Positions 1-8,878 of a stretch of DNA of 64,000 bases are shown here, piece by piece (position 1 is the stretch's first letter; every line of letters begins with the position of its first letter). The DNA comes from Bacteroidetes bacterium HLUCCA01. Lineage in GTDB: Bacteria > Bacteroidota > Rhodothermia > Balneolales > HLUCCA01. The translations under genes were made by a program, and so were the position numbers. Under the pieces are notes generated by a model that had not been told where the DNA came from, did no database searches, and worked only from the letters and a program-made list of their open reading frames with translations. Location: contig LIHN01000017.1 in assembly GCA_001314545.1 (NCBI GenBank), forward strand, positions 79,904 through 143,903. Reading direction: 5' to 3'.

Positions 1-2103
1 AAAGGTGTAGTTAAGCGTGAGTCCTGCTGCAAAATCCCTGTAAAATCGGAATTCGGCATTGCTTTCAACTCCGTACAGCAACATCGACTGTTCGTTTCGA
101 TGTGTGACAATCAGCAGCTCTTCTCCGCTGCTATTTACTGCCACGGATCCCGTAGGCACACTCTCAATTTTGTCGGCATAACGGATGCGGTAAAGCGTAA
201 GCTCACCGTTTACACGGTCAGAGGACCATCGGACCCCAAAATCCATATTTACGGTTCGTTCTGGACGAAGCGATGGGTTCGGAATCTGCAGGAACCGCGA
301 TCTTCGCTCACCCAGCTCCGATAAATCGGCTACGTTGGGAGCCCGAAATCCCGTAGAGAGATTTGCCACAAACTGCAAAGACTCCGAAACCGACCAGGAA
401 GCACCCAGTGACCCGTTCCAGGATGAATAGGGCTGGCTGAACCGGTCGAATCCACGCTCCGAACCTTCCCCTTCCAGCGCCAGATTCGCCCGGATAACGG
501 AGTACCGAAGCCCGCCTTCCATCCACAGTGAGGGCCTGATCCGCTGGTTGACATGGGCAAAAACGCCTCCTTGTGCATACGTGGAGCCGTCCGGATAGCG
601 AGGAAGCCGGTAGACTCGCCCGCCAGACACCGTGGAATTGGTACGATAACGACTGCTGCTTATCCGGTCGTAACTGGCATCGGCGCCGAAGCGCACTAAT
701 GTATGGGTCCGCGGTGTGGCTGATCCATCCACCGAAACCAGCAACTGGTCACTGGTGTTTTTGTCGAAATCAGTGACATCTGATCGGGTGAAGGTGGCTC
801 GATTGGTATTGAAATCGGGAGGTGTACCAAAAGGAATCGTCTTTCGATGATCCATCAGGCGATGATATGCGGCGGTGATGCCCAGAACCGATAAAAAGCG
901 GTAAGGGAGCGATGAGGTCAGGTTAATGCTATGGGCGGCGAACAGAAGCGGGGCCGTATTTGAATCATAGGCCGCATCCGGTGCAGCACGGTCGGGGATA
1001 ATCTCACGACTAAAACCCATAATCATGCGGTCAAGACGCGGAGCATCCGGAATAGCCCCGGTGAAGCTGACCAGAGTCAGTTTACTGTACGCACCCAGCC
1101 GATACCGCAGACTGCCGGTATAAGCCAGATAGTCGTACCCGGCTTCATCAATCCGGTTGCCGTATGGAAACCAGAGCGCCGCATCCGATTTCCGGCTCGT
1201 CTGATAGTAGCTGAACTTCCGAACCGTACCGCCCAGATACCAGGTGAGCCTCGGGGATGCATAGCTGGTATGGGAGTGCAGCGTGCGTTCACCGGTGGCG
1301 CCCTCGTTAATCTGGGTAATAACTCCGCCGGACCAGGCACGGTCCTGCGTAAACGAAGGAACGACCGGCGTTATATCCAGTCCGCCCGACAGGGCATCGC
1401 TGCCAAAATACACGGAAACCGGTCCGCGGAATACCCGCATCTCCTGAGTGGAAAACGGGTCGATGACCCCGAAATATTGATTCTGTCCGGAACGCACAAA
1501 GGCCGGATTCATCCGTAACCCGTTGAACAGGTACAAAACGTCCCGTCCGGCCCGACCCCGGATGTAAACACTTCCTTGTCCGGGCGAGGTCTGCTGTACA
1601 TACACACCTCGTTCGCTGCGCAGAACGTCCACCCCACTGGTATTTCCGCTGCCCAAGGCAACGGCCGGCTGTATCGAAGTAACCATGGCAGGGCTCTTGC
1701 CATCCAACCCTGCGCTGAGCCGACGGTTGTCAACGGTAACCCCATCGAACTCATACACAACCGGTGTCAGCGTTACATGAAGCAACATTGTGGACTCGGC
1801 AACCCGCCGGGTCTGGGATTCATAACCCAGCGCCGAAATCCGGACTTCCACCGGAAAGGAAGTCCATTCAAGGAAAAACCGACCGTTAGCCCGTGTTGCC
1901 GTACCGGGATTCCCGGCAACGGACCCCGCACCCGACTGCCCGGTTATAATAACGATATGGGCGTCCTGCACCGGTTTTCCGGTTTGAGCGTCAAAAACAT
2001 GTCCGCCAAGCTGCGCAATTGTAAAATCTACGTTTACAAACAGCAACAAAAAAAGCGCTGCCAACCCCTTTGAAGCCCGAATCGGACCCCTGAATTTACA
2101 CAA
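1..2103 (-). CDS. TonB-dependent receptor, 3' end off the window
   Basis: Outer-membrane receptor for energised uptake of an unknown ligand. The reverse strand stays open for 701 codons to the left edge, so the C-terminal end of the barrel is missing. It begins with a hydrophobic signal segment (ALFLLLF), then a carboxypeptidase-regulatory-like domain (about residues 30-110, GGHVFDAQTGKPVQ), a plug with VLRSERGVYVQQ and GQGSVYIRGRAGRD, and barrel strands including FRAPNVADLSELG and NPSLRPERTVN, both typical of the family. There is no in-frame ATG before the signal peptide. I chose the TTG at 2103, which has an AAGG stretch about 9 bases upstream. It is divergent from mltF. The substrate cannot be read from the sequence. 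Confidence 0.85.
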   Translation of the reverse strand, partial: MCKFRGPIRASKGLAALFLLLFVNVDFTIAQLGGHVFDAQTGKPVQDAHIVIITGQSGAGSVAGNPGTATRANGRFFLEWTSFPVEVRISALGYESQTRRVAESTMLLHVTLTPVVYEFDGVTVDNRRLSAGLDGKSPAMVTSIQPAVALGSGNTSGVDVLRSERGVYVQQTSPGQGSVYIRGRAGRDVLYLFNGLRMNPAFVRSGQNQYFGVIDPFSTQEMRVFRGPVSVYFGSDALSGGLDITPVVPSFTQDRAWSGGVITQINEGATGERTLHSHTSYASPRLTWYLGGTVRKFSYYQTSRKSDAALWFPYGNRIDEAGYDYLAYTGSLRYRLGAYSKLTLVSFTGAIPDAPRLDRMIMGFSREIIPDRAAPDAAYDSNTAPLLFAAHSINLTSSLPYRFLSVLGITAAYHRLMDHRKTIPFGTPPDFNTNRATFTRSDVTDFDKNTSDQLLVSVDGSATPRTHTLVRFGADASYDRISSSRYRTNSTVSGGRVYRLPRYPDGSTYAQGGVFAHVNQRIRPSLWMEGGLRYSVIRANLALEGEGSERGFDRFSQPYSSWNGSLGASWSVSESLQFVANLSTGFRAPNVADLSELGERRSRFLQIPNPSLRPERTVNMDFGVRWSSDRVNGELTLYRIRYADKIESVPTGSVAVNSSGEELLIVTHRNEQSMLLYGVESNAEFRFYRDFAAGLTLNYTF

Positions 2104-2368
2104 GTGAAGAAACCTTAACCTTTGAAAAGGAACACAAACCGTTAAAAAATAGTATATTTTCACTAATACGTTTTAGCAACAATAATAAAATCATGTATAT
2201 ACGCAGTTACCTGCGTAACAAAGTGACCAAAACTGCCGCAATACGGAACGGGCAGTTCTGAAAAGAGAGGAAAAAATCAGATAAAGTCTACCTGATAGCA
2301 TCTTTATGTCAGGTGTCAACAGGGGTTAACCGACCATTCTCTCGCCCCGCCCACCAAAATATCCTTGC

Positions 2369-3913
2369 ATGATACGTAATCGCTACATAATCGCTGCCCT
2401 GTCCGCAGCCGTAGTGTTGGTAGCCGGTTTTTTTGCCATAAGGGGAGCTTTTTATACCCCCGGCTACATCGCCGATCAGGCTGACCGGTATGAAGCACCT
2501 GTCGATTTCGACCTTGATGCAATAAAAAACCGCGGTACCATACGCCTTGCCACCCGTTACAGTTCGGTCTCCTACTTCCTGCACCACGGTCTGGAGCGCG
2601 GATTCGAGTTTGAATTCTTTTCCGAGTTTGCCTCAGAACATGGATTGCGGGTAGAAGTGGTTATCCCTTCGGGCGATGATGACCCCATCGATCTTCTCAA
2701 CCGCGGAGAAGCTGACGTTATAGCACAAAACTACGTCATTACGCCCGACCGTGTACGCTACATCGAATTTACCGAGCCGTACAATGTAGTTGATCAGGTT
2801 GTGGTACTGCCTGCACTTATGGAACGGGAAATTACCTCGCTCGACTCCCTTGCCGGCATCACCGTCACCGTTCGCCGGGAGAGTTCCTATTACGAAACCC
2901 TGCTGGGGCTGCAGCAGCGCGGGATTGATGTAGCCATTGAAACCGTTCCCGAAACCCTTGACACCGAAGCTCTGATCCTGGCTGTTGCCGAAGGGCAGAT
3001 TCAGGCTACCATCGCCGATGATAACCTGCTGCGTGCCAGTATGGTATACATTCAAGGCGTTCAGGAAGGTCCGCGTCTGGCCGCCCGTGATCTGGTTTCC
3101 TGGGGAATACGCAGCAGCGCCCCTGCACTCAAACAGGCCGCTGACGCCTTTATCACATCCCACTTCCGTTTCAGTGAACCCGACCAGCAGCCCCGCCGAT
3201 CAACCCTGCTGAATATTTTGCGTGAGCGTTACTTTGAAAACGAACGCATGATACATCGCTTTCGGGCCCAGTCGCCGGTTACCCCGTACTCCGGCCTGCT
3301 CTCTCCGTATGATGGTCTGGTACGACCCATAGCCGAGGAGATGGGCGTTGACTGGAAGCTGGTTGTCGCAATCATGGCCCAGGAGTCGCAGTTTGACCCC
3401 AACGCCGTAAGCTGGGCCGGCGCTGTAGGACTCATGCAGGTTATCCCACGGTTTTCTCCGCTTACCGAAGAAGAGCTGTTTGACGAGGAGGCCAACGTCC
3501 GGGAGGGAATCCGTATCATCAAGCAGCATCTTGATCATTACAGCTACCTGGATTCCATCAATCAGATTTCGCTGGCCCTGGCTACCTACAATGCCGGTAT
3601 GGGTCACGTAGCCGATGCCCGTCGCATTGCCATCGACCGTAACCGTGATCCCAACCAGTGGGAGAATGTAGAAGATGGACTGCTCAAGCTCATGAACCGA
3701 CAGTTCTATATGCACGCCCGTCATGGATTTGCACGTGGTATTGAAACCTCCAACTACGTCCGGGACATCATGAGCCGGTATCGTATGTATGATACCATTG
3801 TGAATCTTGCATCGGAGCAGCAGGAATCGCCATCCCGATGGACACTCAGCCTCTCATCCTTCCTTTCCCAACGCGCCGAGTCCTTACTCAACCCGGAGAC
3901 CGATACTGAGTAG
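2369..3913 (+). CDS. mltF: Membrane-bound lytic murein transglycosylase F
   Basis: Peptidoglycan-cleaving lytic transglycosylase of the MltF type, 514 aa. It has an N-terminal membrane anchor or signal (about 7-25), a solute-binding-protein family 3 domain (about 50-280, starting near GTIRLATRYSS), then an SLT catalytic domain (about 310-460). The catalytic glutamate is Glu339 in MAQESQFDP, followed by GAVGLMQV and the substrate-groove motif ATYNAGMGH. Length and domain order match MltF. It should act in the periplasm, anchored to a membrane. It is convergent with the downstream phosphatase gene, with 13 bases between them. Confidence 0.93.
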   Translation: MIRNRYIIAALSAAVVLVAGFFAIRGAFYTPGYIADQADRYEAPVDFDLDAIKNRGTIRLATRYSSVSYFLHHGLERGFEFEFFSEFASEHGLRVEVVIPSGDDDPIDLLNRGEADVIAQNYVITPDRVRYIEFTEPYNVVDQVVVLPALMEREITSLDSLAGITVTVRRESSYYETLLGLQQRGIDVAIETVPETLDTEALILAVAEGQIQATIADDNLLRASMVYIQGVQEGPRLAARDLVSWGIRSSAPALKQAADAFITSHFRFSEPDQQPRRSTLLNILRERYFENERMIHRFRAQSPVTPYSGLLSPYDGLVRPIAEEMGVDWKLVVAIMAQESQFDPNAVSWAGAVGLMQVIPRFSPLTEEELFDEEANVREGIRIIKQHLDHYSYLDSINQISLALATYNAGMGHVADARRIAIDRNRDPNQWENVEDGLLKLMNRQFYMHARHGFARGIETSNYVRDIMSRYRMYDTIVNLASEQQESPSRWTLSLSSFLSQRAESLLNPETDTE

Positions 3914-3926
3914 CCGGCACCGGGGG

Positions 3927-5657
3927 TTAATTTTTCTTCAGTACAACAATGGTGATATCGTCGCTATAACGGTTGCCGGTAAATAGCTTTACATCTTCCA
4001 GAATTGCGTTGAGAATATCCCGGGCACTTAATGAGGCATTGCACAGCAGGCATTTCTGAAGGCGCTCCTCGCCATACTCTTCCTCGGTTTCATCGAGGGC
4101 TTCGGTAACACCATCGGTATACATTACCACAATATCACCCTTTTGAAGGGTAACATCGGCAGACTTGTACGGTATCATGGAGGGCATGGCTCCAAGGAGT
4201 ACGCCGCCTTCGGCAAGTAAATCCGCTTCACCCGAGCCCGACCGTAGCAGCAGGGGCGGATTGTGGCCGGCGTTGGTGTAGGTGAGTGTCCGGGTTTCGT
4301 GGCTATACCGGCTCCAGAAGAAACTGATGAATTTATCGCTGGGGGTATTCTTGTAAATGATATCGTTGATGCGGGAGGTAGCATCGCTGAGTGATTCCGA
4401 CGTTGGCGTGAGCACGTGCAACATCGCCTGAAGATTGGCCATCAGCAGGGATGCGGGTATTCCTTTGCCGGTGACGTCTGCTATGGCAATATAGGTGCCG
4501 CTATCCCGGGTGAGTACATCGAAATAATCGCCTCCAACCTGATAACTGGATACATTGGTTGCCGCAATCTGCAGACCCGGAATCGACGGAATAGGGTCTG
4601 GCAGCAACTTTCGCTGTATGGTCCGGGCTATGGAGAGTTCCTCTTCCAGGCGTTCGTTTTCGATGCGTTCCTTGAGCAGGTAGGTTTTCTGCACGGAGAG
4701 CAGGGCCAGGTTGCCGAGCGACTGCAGGAAGTTGAAATCCCCCTCGCTGTAACTCTCGTTGGTAGCCCGTTTGCCAACACCCATCAGGGCCGTTTCATCC
4801 TGCAGCCGAAGCCGGATCAGGGCTTCTATGCCGTTGTCTTCCAGCAAGGGAAAGCGTTGACGCAATGAATCGCTGGTTCGGGTAACATCCTGCCGCACGT
4901 TCAGCAGCTGGCGCACTTCATCGGTACTGAAATGGCCTTTTATCCCGTTTTGAACAACCACCTGCGGATCGGCATCTTTACGGTCGTAGATGAAAAAGAA
5001 AGAGCGGATGAACATCTGCCCCAGCAGGGCAAATTTGAAGATTTTCAGAATGGGTTCAAGGTCAACATTGGCGTTGAATTCCTTGCTCAGGTCGAACAGG
5101 GTATGCATTTCCTGTACACGACGATCCAGTTGCAGATTGGTGCTGCGAAGTTCACTGACCAGCTGTGAGTTGGCGATGGCAACCGCTGAGATATTGACCA
5201 GATTTTCAATGAAATTAAGTTCGTGCTCCGCAAAGGGTTGTCTGTTGGCTTTCCCGCCCATGCACAGATAACCGATGTGTCTGGTACTGGTTTGCATGTT
5301 GAACATAGCGCACATCGTACTGCCGGAAAATGGTTCCGGAAGGCTGCCGTCGTTGTCTTTGTCGCAGTGGATGATGCTTTTGCTGCGAAGTTGTTCGCTC
5401 AGATTCAGCGATAGATACTGTCCGTCGTTCAGTCCGGTACGACCTTTATTCCGGGCAATCTGATATTGTTTCCGGGTGGGATCGTATAGCAGGATGGTGC
5501 CTTTGCTGCTGAACAATTTGCCCATACTGATGAGCAAAAGGTTGTTGAGAACGAAGGTGAGGTCGTGCGACTCGATGAGCATGCGGCTGGTGTCTAGCAG
5601 GGTTCGCAGCTCGAATCGGGCATGGCGGTCGTCGTTGTGGTCGGAGTCAGAACTCAC
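3927..5657 (-). CDS. GAF-domain PP2C-type (SpoIIE/RsbU) serine phosphatase
   Basis: 576-aa cytoplasmic phosphatase expected to dephosphorylate a STAS-domain antagonist. The first 330 residues contain two GAF-like sensor segments, followed by a coiled linker (ENERLEEELSIARTIQRKLLP) and a SpoIIE/PP2C domain from about residue 365. Metal-binding motifs are visible: GGDYFD near residue 376, ADVTGKGIPASLLMA, VMYTDGVTEA and YSDDITIVV. It is the last gene of a three-gene operon with the STAS protein and anti-sigma kinase upstream, 11 bases after the kinase stop. The GAF input suggests response to a small molecule or redox signal, but the ligand is not readable. Confidence 0.88.
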   Translation of the reverse strand: MSSDSDHNDDRHARFELRTLLDTSRMLIESHDLTFVLNNLLLISMGKLFSSKGTILLYDPTRKQYQIARNKGRTGLNDGQYLSLNLSEQLRSKSIIHCDKDNDGSLPEPFSGSTMCAMFNMQTSTRHIGYLCMGGKANRQPFAEHELNFIENLVNISAVAIANSQLVSELRSTNLQLDRRVQEMHTLFDLSKEFNANVDLEPILKIFKFALLGQMFIRSFFFIYDRKDADPQVVVQNGIKGHFSTDEVRQLLNVRQDVTRTSDSLRQRFPLLEDNGIEALIRLRLQDETALMGVGKRATNESYSEGDFNFLQSLGNLALLSVQKTYLLKERIENERLEEELSIARTIQRKLLPDPIPSIPGLQIAATNVSSYQVGGDYFDVLTRDSGTYIAIADVTGKGIPASLLMANLQAMLHVLTPTSESLSDATSRINDIIYKNTPSDKFISFFWSRYSHETRTLTYTNAGHNPPLLLRSGSGEADLLAEGGVLLGAMPSMIPYKSADVTLQKGDIVVMYTDGVTEALDETEEEYGEERLQKCLLCNASLSARDILNAILEDVKLFTGNRYSDDITIVVLKKN

Positions 5658-5668
5658 ATGCGGGCCTT

Positions 5669-6088
5669 CTATCTTTTTTTGGACATCAATATTTCGTTGT
5701 ATTTGCCGTCTTTACGGTATTCAACATCATCCATGAGCTTTTGAATAAGATACACGCCTACGCCGCCGCGTTTACGAAGCATGACACGTTCAGCAACATC
5801 CGGTTTTTCGTAGGATGCGGGGTCAAATGCGGTGCCCTCATCCGACAGGGATATGGTAAATTTGCCGTTACCGGTACTGATTTTGACTTTTACCTTTTTG
5901 GATGCATCAAAATTGTAGGCATGTTTGATTACGTTGGTATAGGCTTCATCAACGGCGAGGCGGATGTCATGTACATCCTCATCACTGAACCCGTACGCAG
6001 CGGCATGGCGGGCCACAAAATCGCGGACATCGGCTATTTGAGCCGTAGATGCGCTTACTGTGATGCTGTATTTGGATTTGGTAACCAC
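5669..6088 (-). CDS. RsbW/SpoIIAB-like anti-sigma serine kinase
   Basis: 139-aa GHKL ATPase of the HATPase_c_2 class. It has the N box DEAYTNVIKHAY (Glu48, Asn52) and G1/G2 motifs SDEGTAFDP and GGVGVYLI. In this family such proteins bind a sigma factor or another partner and phosphorylate a STAS antagonist on serine. It lies between the STAS gene (11 bases upstream) and the PP2C phosphatase (11 bases downstream), the classic three-part switch. No sigma factor gene is adjacent, so the partner could be a sigma factor elsewhere or a non-sigma target. Confidence 0.87.
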   Translation of the reverse strand: MVTKSKYSITVSASTAQIADVRDFVARHAAAYGFSDEDVHDIRLAVDEAYTNVIKHAYNFDASKKVKVKISTGNGKFTISLSDEGTAFDPASYEKPDVAERVMLRKRGGVGVYLIQKLMDDVEYRKDGKYNEILMSKKR

Positions 6089-6099
6089 GCCGGAACGAA

Positions 6100-6447
6100 T
6101 CAGATGGTGAATTTAACGATGGCCTCTTCTTCAGTGTGCAGAATATCGTAGAGAGTGGGAAAACCCAGTAAGTCAAAAACATTATAGACTTTGTCGCTCA
6201 TGTTACTGAGTTTGATGTCGCCGCCAAGTGAGCGTACGTCTTCAATGTACGCCATGAAAACTCCCAGCCCTGCGCTGGAAATGTAATCAAGCCGTGAAAA
6301 GTTTACCACGATATTGAATTGCTTCTCTTCAATCAGGGATTTAAGCGAATCTTCCAGGTGCGAGGCGGTATGTGCGTCCAGTTCTCCGTTCAGTTCGAGA
6401 ATATGGATGCTGCCGCTTGTGCGACTTTGTATGGTAAAACTGCTCAT
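6100..6447 (-). CDS. STAS-domain anti-sigma factor antagonist (RsbV/SpoIIAA-like)
   Basis: 115-aa single STAS domain and first gene of the partner-switch operon. The phosphorylation site is visible in LDYISSAGLGVF; Ser58 matches the position of the phosphoserine in SpoIIAA. When dephosphorylated by the downstream PP2C protein it should bind the anti-sigma kinase and release the kinase's client. The ATG is well placed, and the upstream 450 bases contain no gene on this strand until a YciI-type gene. Confidence 0.88.
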   Translation of the reverse strand: MSSFTIQSRTSGSIHILELNGELDAHTASHLEDSLKSLIEEKQFNIVVNFSRLDYISSAGLGVFMAYIEDVRSLGGDIKLSNMSDKVYNVFDLLGFPTLYDILHTEEEAIVKFTI

Positions 6448-6903
6448 AAATGCGATTTGGTTTGGATTACCCTATGCCATAAATGCGTTGAATGGTACAA
6501 TATACTGTCTGGGAATCATACGAATTGTATCAAAATGTACCGCCAATCCAGTTGCTACGTCCAGATTAAAGGCAAGTTGCAACCCGAAAAGCCAAAGAAA
6601 AGATTTAACAACATACATTGACCGATGTTCTTGATGCCCCCTATGGTGCCAGTTCAATCCACAGACCGGGACCGGTTTGTCTGCCGGTTCCTCCGGGAAC
6701 CCGGGAGCTGACAAAAAAGCTGAACATTGCTCCTGTTCAAGGTCGGGATTTCAGACAAAAAAATAAGGCGACCCATGTATCAGATGGACCGCCTTTAACT
6801 ATTCATCAAGAGAGACGCTACTTGAGCGCATGAGTAATATACAGTTTTACAAAGGGTTATGCCAAATTAAATTTCACGTCGGCTATTAGAATTATCTATA
6901 ATC
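6448..6903. other. Intergenic region with a terminator only
   Basis: This stretch between the STAS gene and the YciI gene must hold the partner-switch promoter on the minus strand and the YciI terminator (6757-6797). Small open frames here have no recognisable domain and no good start context. I see nothing else. Confidence 0.5.
6757..6797 (-). terminator. Rho-independent terminator of the YciI gene
   Basis: Read on the minus strand, AAGGCGGTCCAT and GGGTCGCCTT form a stem that is followed at once by ATTTTTTT. It lies about 107 bases past the YciI stop codon. Confidence 0.75.
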
Positions 6904-7191
6904 TCATCGAAAAGCCAGCTTTAACGGGTATATACCCACTTTATCCCAGACATTCTCCGTGATGTAAACCTCAGATTTCAGCCAGTTTTCCACCTCTTCG
7001 AGCGATTCCATCTCAACAATTACCACGGATCCCATCATTGTATTATCAGGACTGAGCATCGCGCCGGCAATCAGGAGAGAACCGTTTTCATGCATGGAAC
7101 GGGCAGCAGCGAGGTGCTGGTCTCTGGCACCCATGCGCCGGTTCAGGGCTTCTGCATCAGTGTGGTCGAAGGCGTGTATTAAAAAAGTCAT
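6904..7191 (-). CDS. YciI-like (YCII-related) domain protein
   Basis: 95-aa protein made of one YCII-related domain. The fold is related to ferredoxin-like dimeric proteins and muconolactone isomerase. Visible landmarks are the N-terminal strand FLIHAFDHTD, the central GSLLIAGAMLSPD and the C-terminal segment WLKSEVYITENVWDKVGIYPLKL. Members have a His-Asp pair proposed to be catalytic; here His7 and Asp9 sit in the first strand. The physiological substrate is unknown for most of the family. It is a monocistronic gene with its own terminator, divergent from the SPOR lipoprotein gene. Confidence 0.85.
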   Translation of the reverse strand: MTFLIHAFDHTDAEALNRRMGARDQHLAAARSMHENGSLLIAGAMLSPDNTMMGSVVIVEMESLEEVENWLKSEVYITENVWDKVGIYPLKLAFR

Positions 7192-7332
7192 AGTACGTTA
7201 GTCAGAGAGTTTGCAGGTGGTTGGTTTTCAGCAAAGTTCATGAAAAATGGCATTAAATTGCTACTTTATTTAAAAGCCACAATATCATTACCTTATAAGC
7301 AGTTATATATTTTACAAATTACAGGGAGTTTT

Positions 7333-7824
7333 ATGAACAGAATTTTTACCCGTGTCCTTGCCGTTGTGGCTATGATGCTCGTAGTTCAGGCATGCGGACC
7401 GTCCGAACAGGAATTGCAGCAACAGGAACAGGCAAGATTGGATTCGCTGGAGCGAGTACGCGTAATGCAGCTTGAGCAGGCCCGTGCAGACAGCCTGGCG
7501 ATGGTGCGTCTGGAAAACGAGCAAGACGAAGCCGAAGAAGAAGAGGCAGCGGATGTCATGGAAGTGGTTTTTGAACCGAATGGTGCGTTTGCCGTTCAGG
7601 TCGGTTCCTGGAGATCGGAAACAATGGCCGATAGTCAGGCTGAGCTCTGGAAGGAGCGGGGCTATTCCAATGCGTACACCGTTCAGTATGGCGATGAAGA
7701 AACGGGCGATGTTTGGTTCAGGGTACGTCTGGGACGTGTTGCAGACCGCGAGATGGCAGAACTTCTGCAACGTGAAGTAATGGACGAGCATGGGGCTGAG
7801 TCGTGGATTTCCTTGCTGCGATAA
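7333..7824 (+). CDS. SPOR-domain lipoprotein
   Basis: 163-aa lipoprotein with signal segment MNRIFTRVLAVVAMMLVV and a lipobox ending at Cys21 (VQAC). Residues 25-75 form a Glu/Gln/Arg-rich charged helix, likely coiled coil. The C-terminal part (about 83-160) is a SPOR domain (FAVQVGSWRSETMA and WFRVRLGRV), which binds denuded glycan strands at division sites. I chose the ATG at 7333 because it follows a CAGGGAG ribosome site and starts the signal peptide; the frame extends 31 codons further upstream. It is followed by an isolated strong terminator. Confidence 0.87.
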   Translation: MNRIFTRVLAVVAMMLVVQACGPSEQELQQQEQARLDSLERVRVMQLEQARADSLAMVRLENEQDEAEEEEAADVMEVVFEPNGAFAVQVGSWRSETMADSQAELWKERGYSNAYTVQYGDEETGDVWFRVRLGRVADREMAELLQREVMDEHGAESWISLLR

Positions 7825-7946
7825 AGGACTTGCGAAAGTAATTGTATTAAAGATTTGTCAATCTGCTGAAAAATCGTATAATTAAAGCATAGCTATAACA
7901 AATTTACAATCTTCTGATTGTGGGTATTGTGTAGTTGTATCCGTTG

Positions 7947-7979
7947 TGCCGGGCGTTAACCACGCCCGGCATTTTTTTT
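7947..7979 (+). terminator. Rho-independent terminator after the SPOR lipoprotein
   Basis: TGCCGGGCG and CGCCCGGCA form a nine-pair stem with a short TTAACCA loop, followed by eight T residues. Confidence 0.9.
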
Positions 7980-8050
7980 GCCTGCATTACGGAATCCCCC
8001 GGCGCGCCAATCGGTTACGCAGGTTATAGGTCGCACCCAACGCACTCCGC

Positions 8051-8216
8051 CGGCACCCCCCACCGGTTCTAATTCACACTCAACGGGGACTCCGGTGCCC
8101 CCACCGGTTCTAATTCACACTCAACGGGGACTCCGGCACCCCCCACCGGTTCTAATTCACACTCAACGGGGACTCCGGCGCGCCCACCGGTTCTAATTCA
8201 CACCCAGCGGGAACCC
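8051..8216. repeat. Four-copy tandem repeat of 41-42 bp
   Basis: The core CACCGGTTCTAATTCACA begins at 8061, 8102, 8144 and 8185, so the period is 41, 42 and 41 bases. Copies 1-3 are almost identical across the whole unit; copy 4 diverges at its end (CCCAGCGGGAACC). There are no unique spacers, so this is not a CRISPR array. Confidence 0.9.
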
Positions 8217-8238
8217 TCAAAACGTGCATATTTGTTTA

Positions 8239-8261
8239 AACAATAAAATAGCTATATTGTT
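8239..8261. promoter_or_regulatory. Candidate operator of the MarR gene
   Basis: AACAATA and TATTGTT are perfect inverted arms separated by nine bases in an AT-rich stretch about 70 bases before the MarR start. An overlapping palindrome TTGTTTAAACAA begins at 8232. The geometry fits a dimeric winged-helix regulator; binding is inferred only. Confidence 0.4.
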
Positions 8262-8329
8262 TTTATTACACGTAAGGCAGTACCCCGTTACCGTCACGCG
8301 TTACAACCAGCATTCATCGCCATACATCC

Positions 8330-8788
8330 ATGCGACTCGAGGACGAAATCCAACAATACACCTTCCGTAATGTGCATCAGAAGCTGCTCATCAACCTTTT
8401 TTATACCTATAATGTATTGAGCTCCAGCACCCAGGAAATACTCAAGGCTGAAAACCTGACCATGCAGCAATTCAATATTCTGAGAATCTTGCGGGGGCAG
8501 CATCCCCGACCTTCTACCAATACTATGGTAAAGGAGCGGATGCTGGATAAAAACTCAGATGTGACCCGGCTTATTGATCGCATGGTCAGGGACGGATTCG
8601 TTTCCCGCCGTAACTGCACATCCGATCGCAGGCGTGTAGACATTACCATCACACAAAAAGGTCTGGATGCACTCAACGCAATCGACCGGCGCAGTCAGGA
8701 AATGGATGCCATTGCCGCGGGTCTGTCCGAGGACGAAGCGCAAATATGCAGCGATATGTTGGACAAGCTCCGCAGCGGAACGAAGTAA
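8330..8788 (+). CDS. MarR-family transcriptional regulator
   Basis: 152-aa winged-helix regulator. Helical N-terminus, then the DNA-binding region at about 60-110: NILRILRGQHP, RMLDKNSDVTRLIDRMVRDGFV and the wing SDRRRVDITITQKG. The family usually represses its own or neighbouring genes and is released by small ligands or thiol oxidation; no Cys-pair sensor is obvious (Cys87 and Cys142 are the only cysteines). It lies directly before the Rieske-YceI-DUF5777 genes on the same strand, so it may control them. An inverted repeat precedes it. Confidence 0.9.
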   Translation: MRLEDEIQQYTFRNVHQKLLINLFYTYNVLSSSTQEILKAENLTMQQFNILRILRGQHPRPSTNTMVKERMLDKNSDVTRLIDRMVRDGFVSRRNCTSDRRRVDITITQKGLDALNAIDRRSQEMDAIAAGLSEDEAQICSDMLDKLRSGTK

Positions 8789-8878
8789 TTGGTCATTTGG
8801 CTTCTTAGTTGTGTATAAACAAGCACAACTGTACCCGTAACCGTACCTGCTGCAGGTGCCAATTAAACCGTGAAGCCG

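Larger units (their letters stand above)
7825..8329. other. Intergenic region: terminator, tandem repeat and operator
   Basis: No gene. The region holds the SPOR-gene terminator (7947-7979), a four-copy tandem repeat (8051-8216) and an inverted repeat in front of the MarR gene (8239-8261). Open frames through the tandem repeat are an effect of the repeat period and look non-coding. Confidence 0.6.

Noticed and set aside
2104..2368. Riboswitch (for example cobalamin) in front of the TonB-dependent receptor
   Set aside because: I looked for conserved cobalamin and TPP elements on the minus strand and saw none.
6472..6714. 80-codon minus-strand frame upstream of the STAS gene
   Set aside because: It has no recognisable domain or ribosome site and fills a region that should hold the operon promoter.
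8051..8216. CRISPR array
   Set aside because: Units follow each other directly with a 41-42 bp period and no unique spacers; no cas genes are present.
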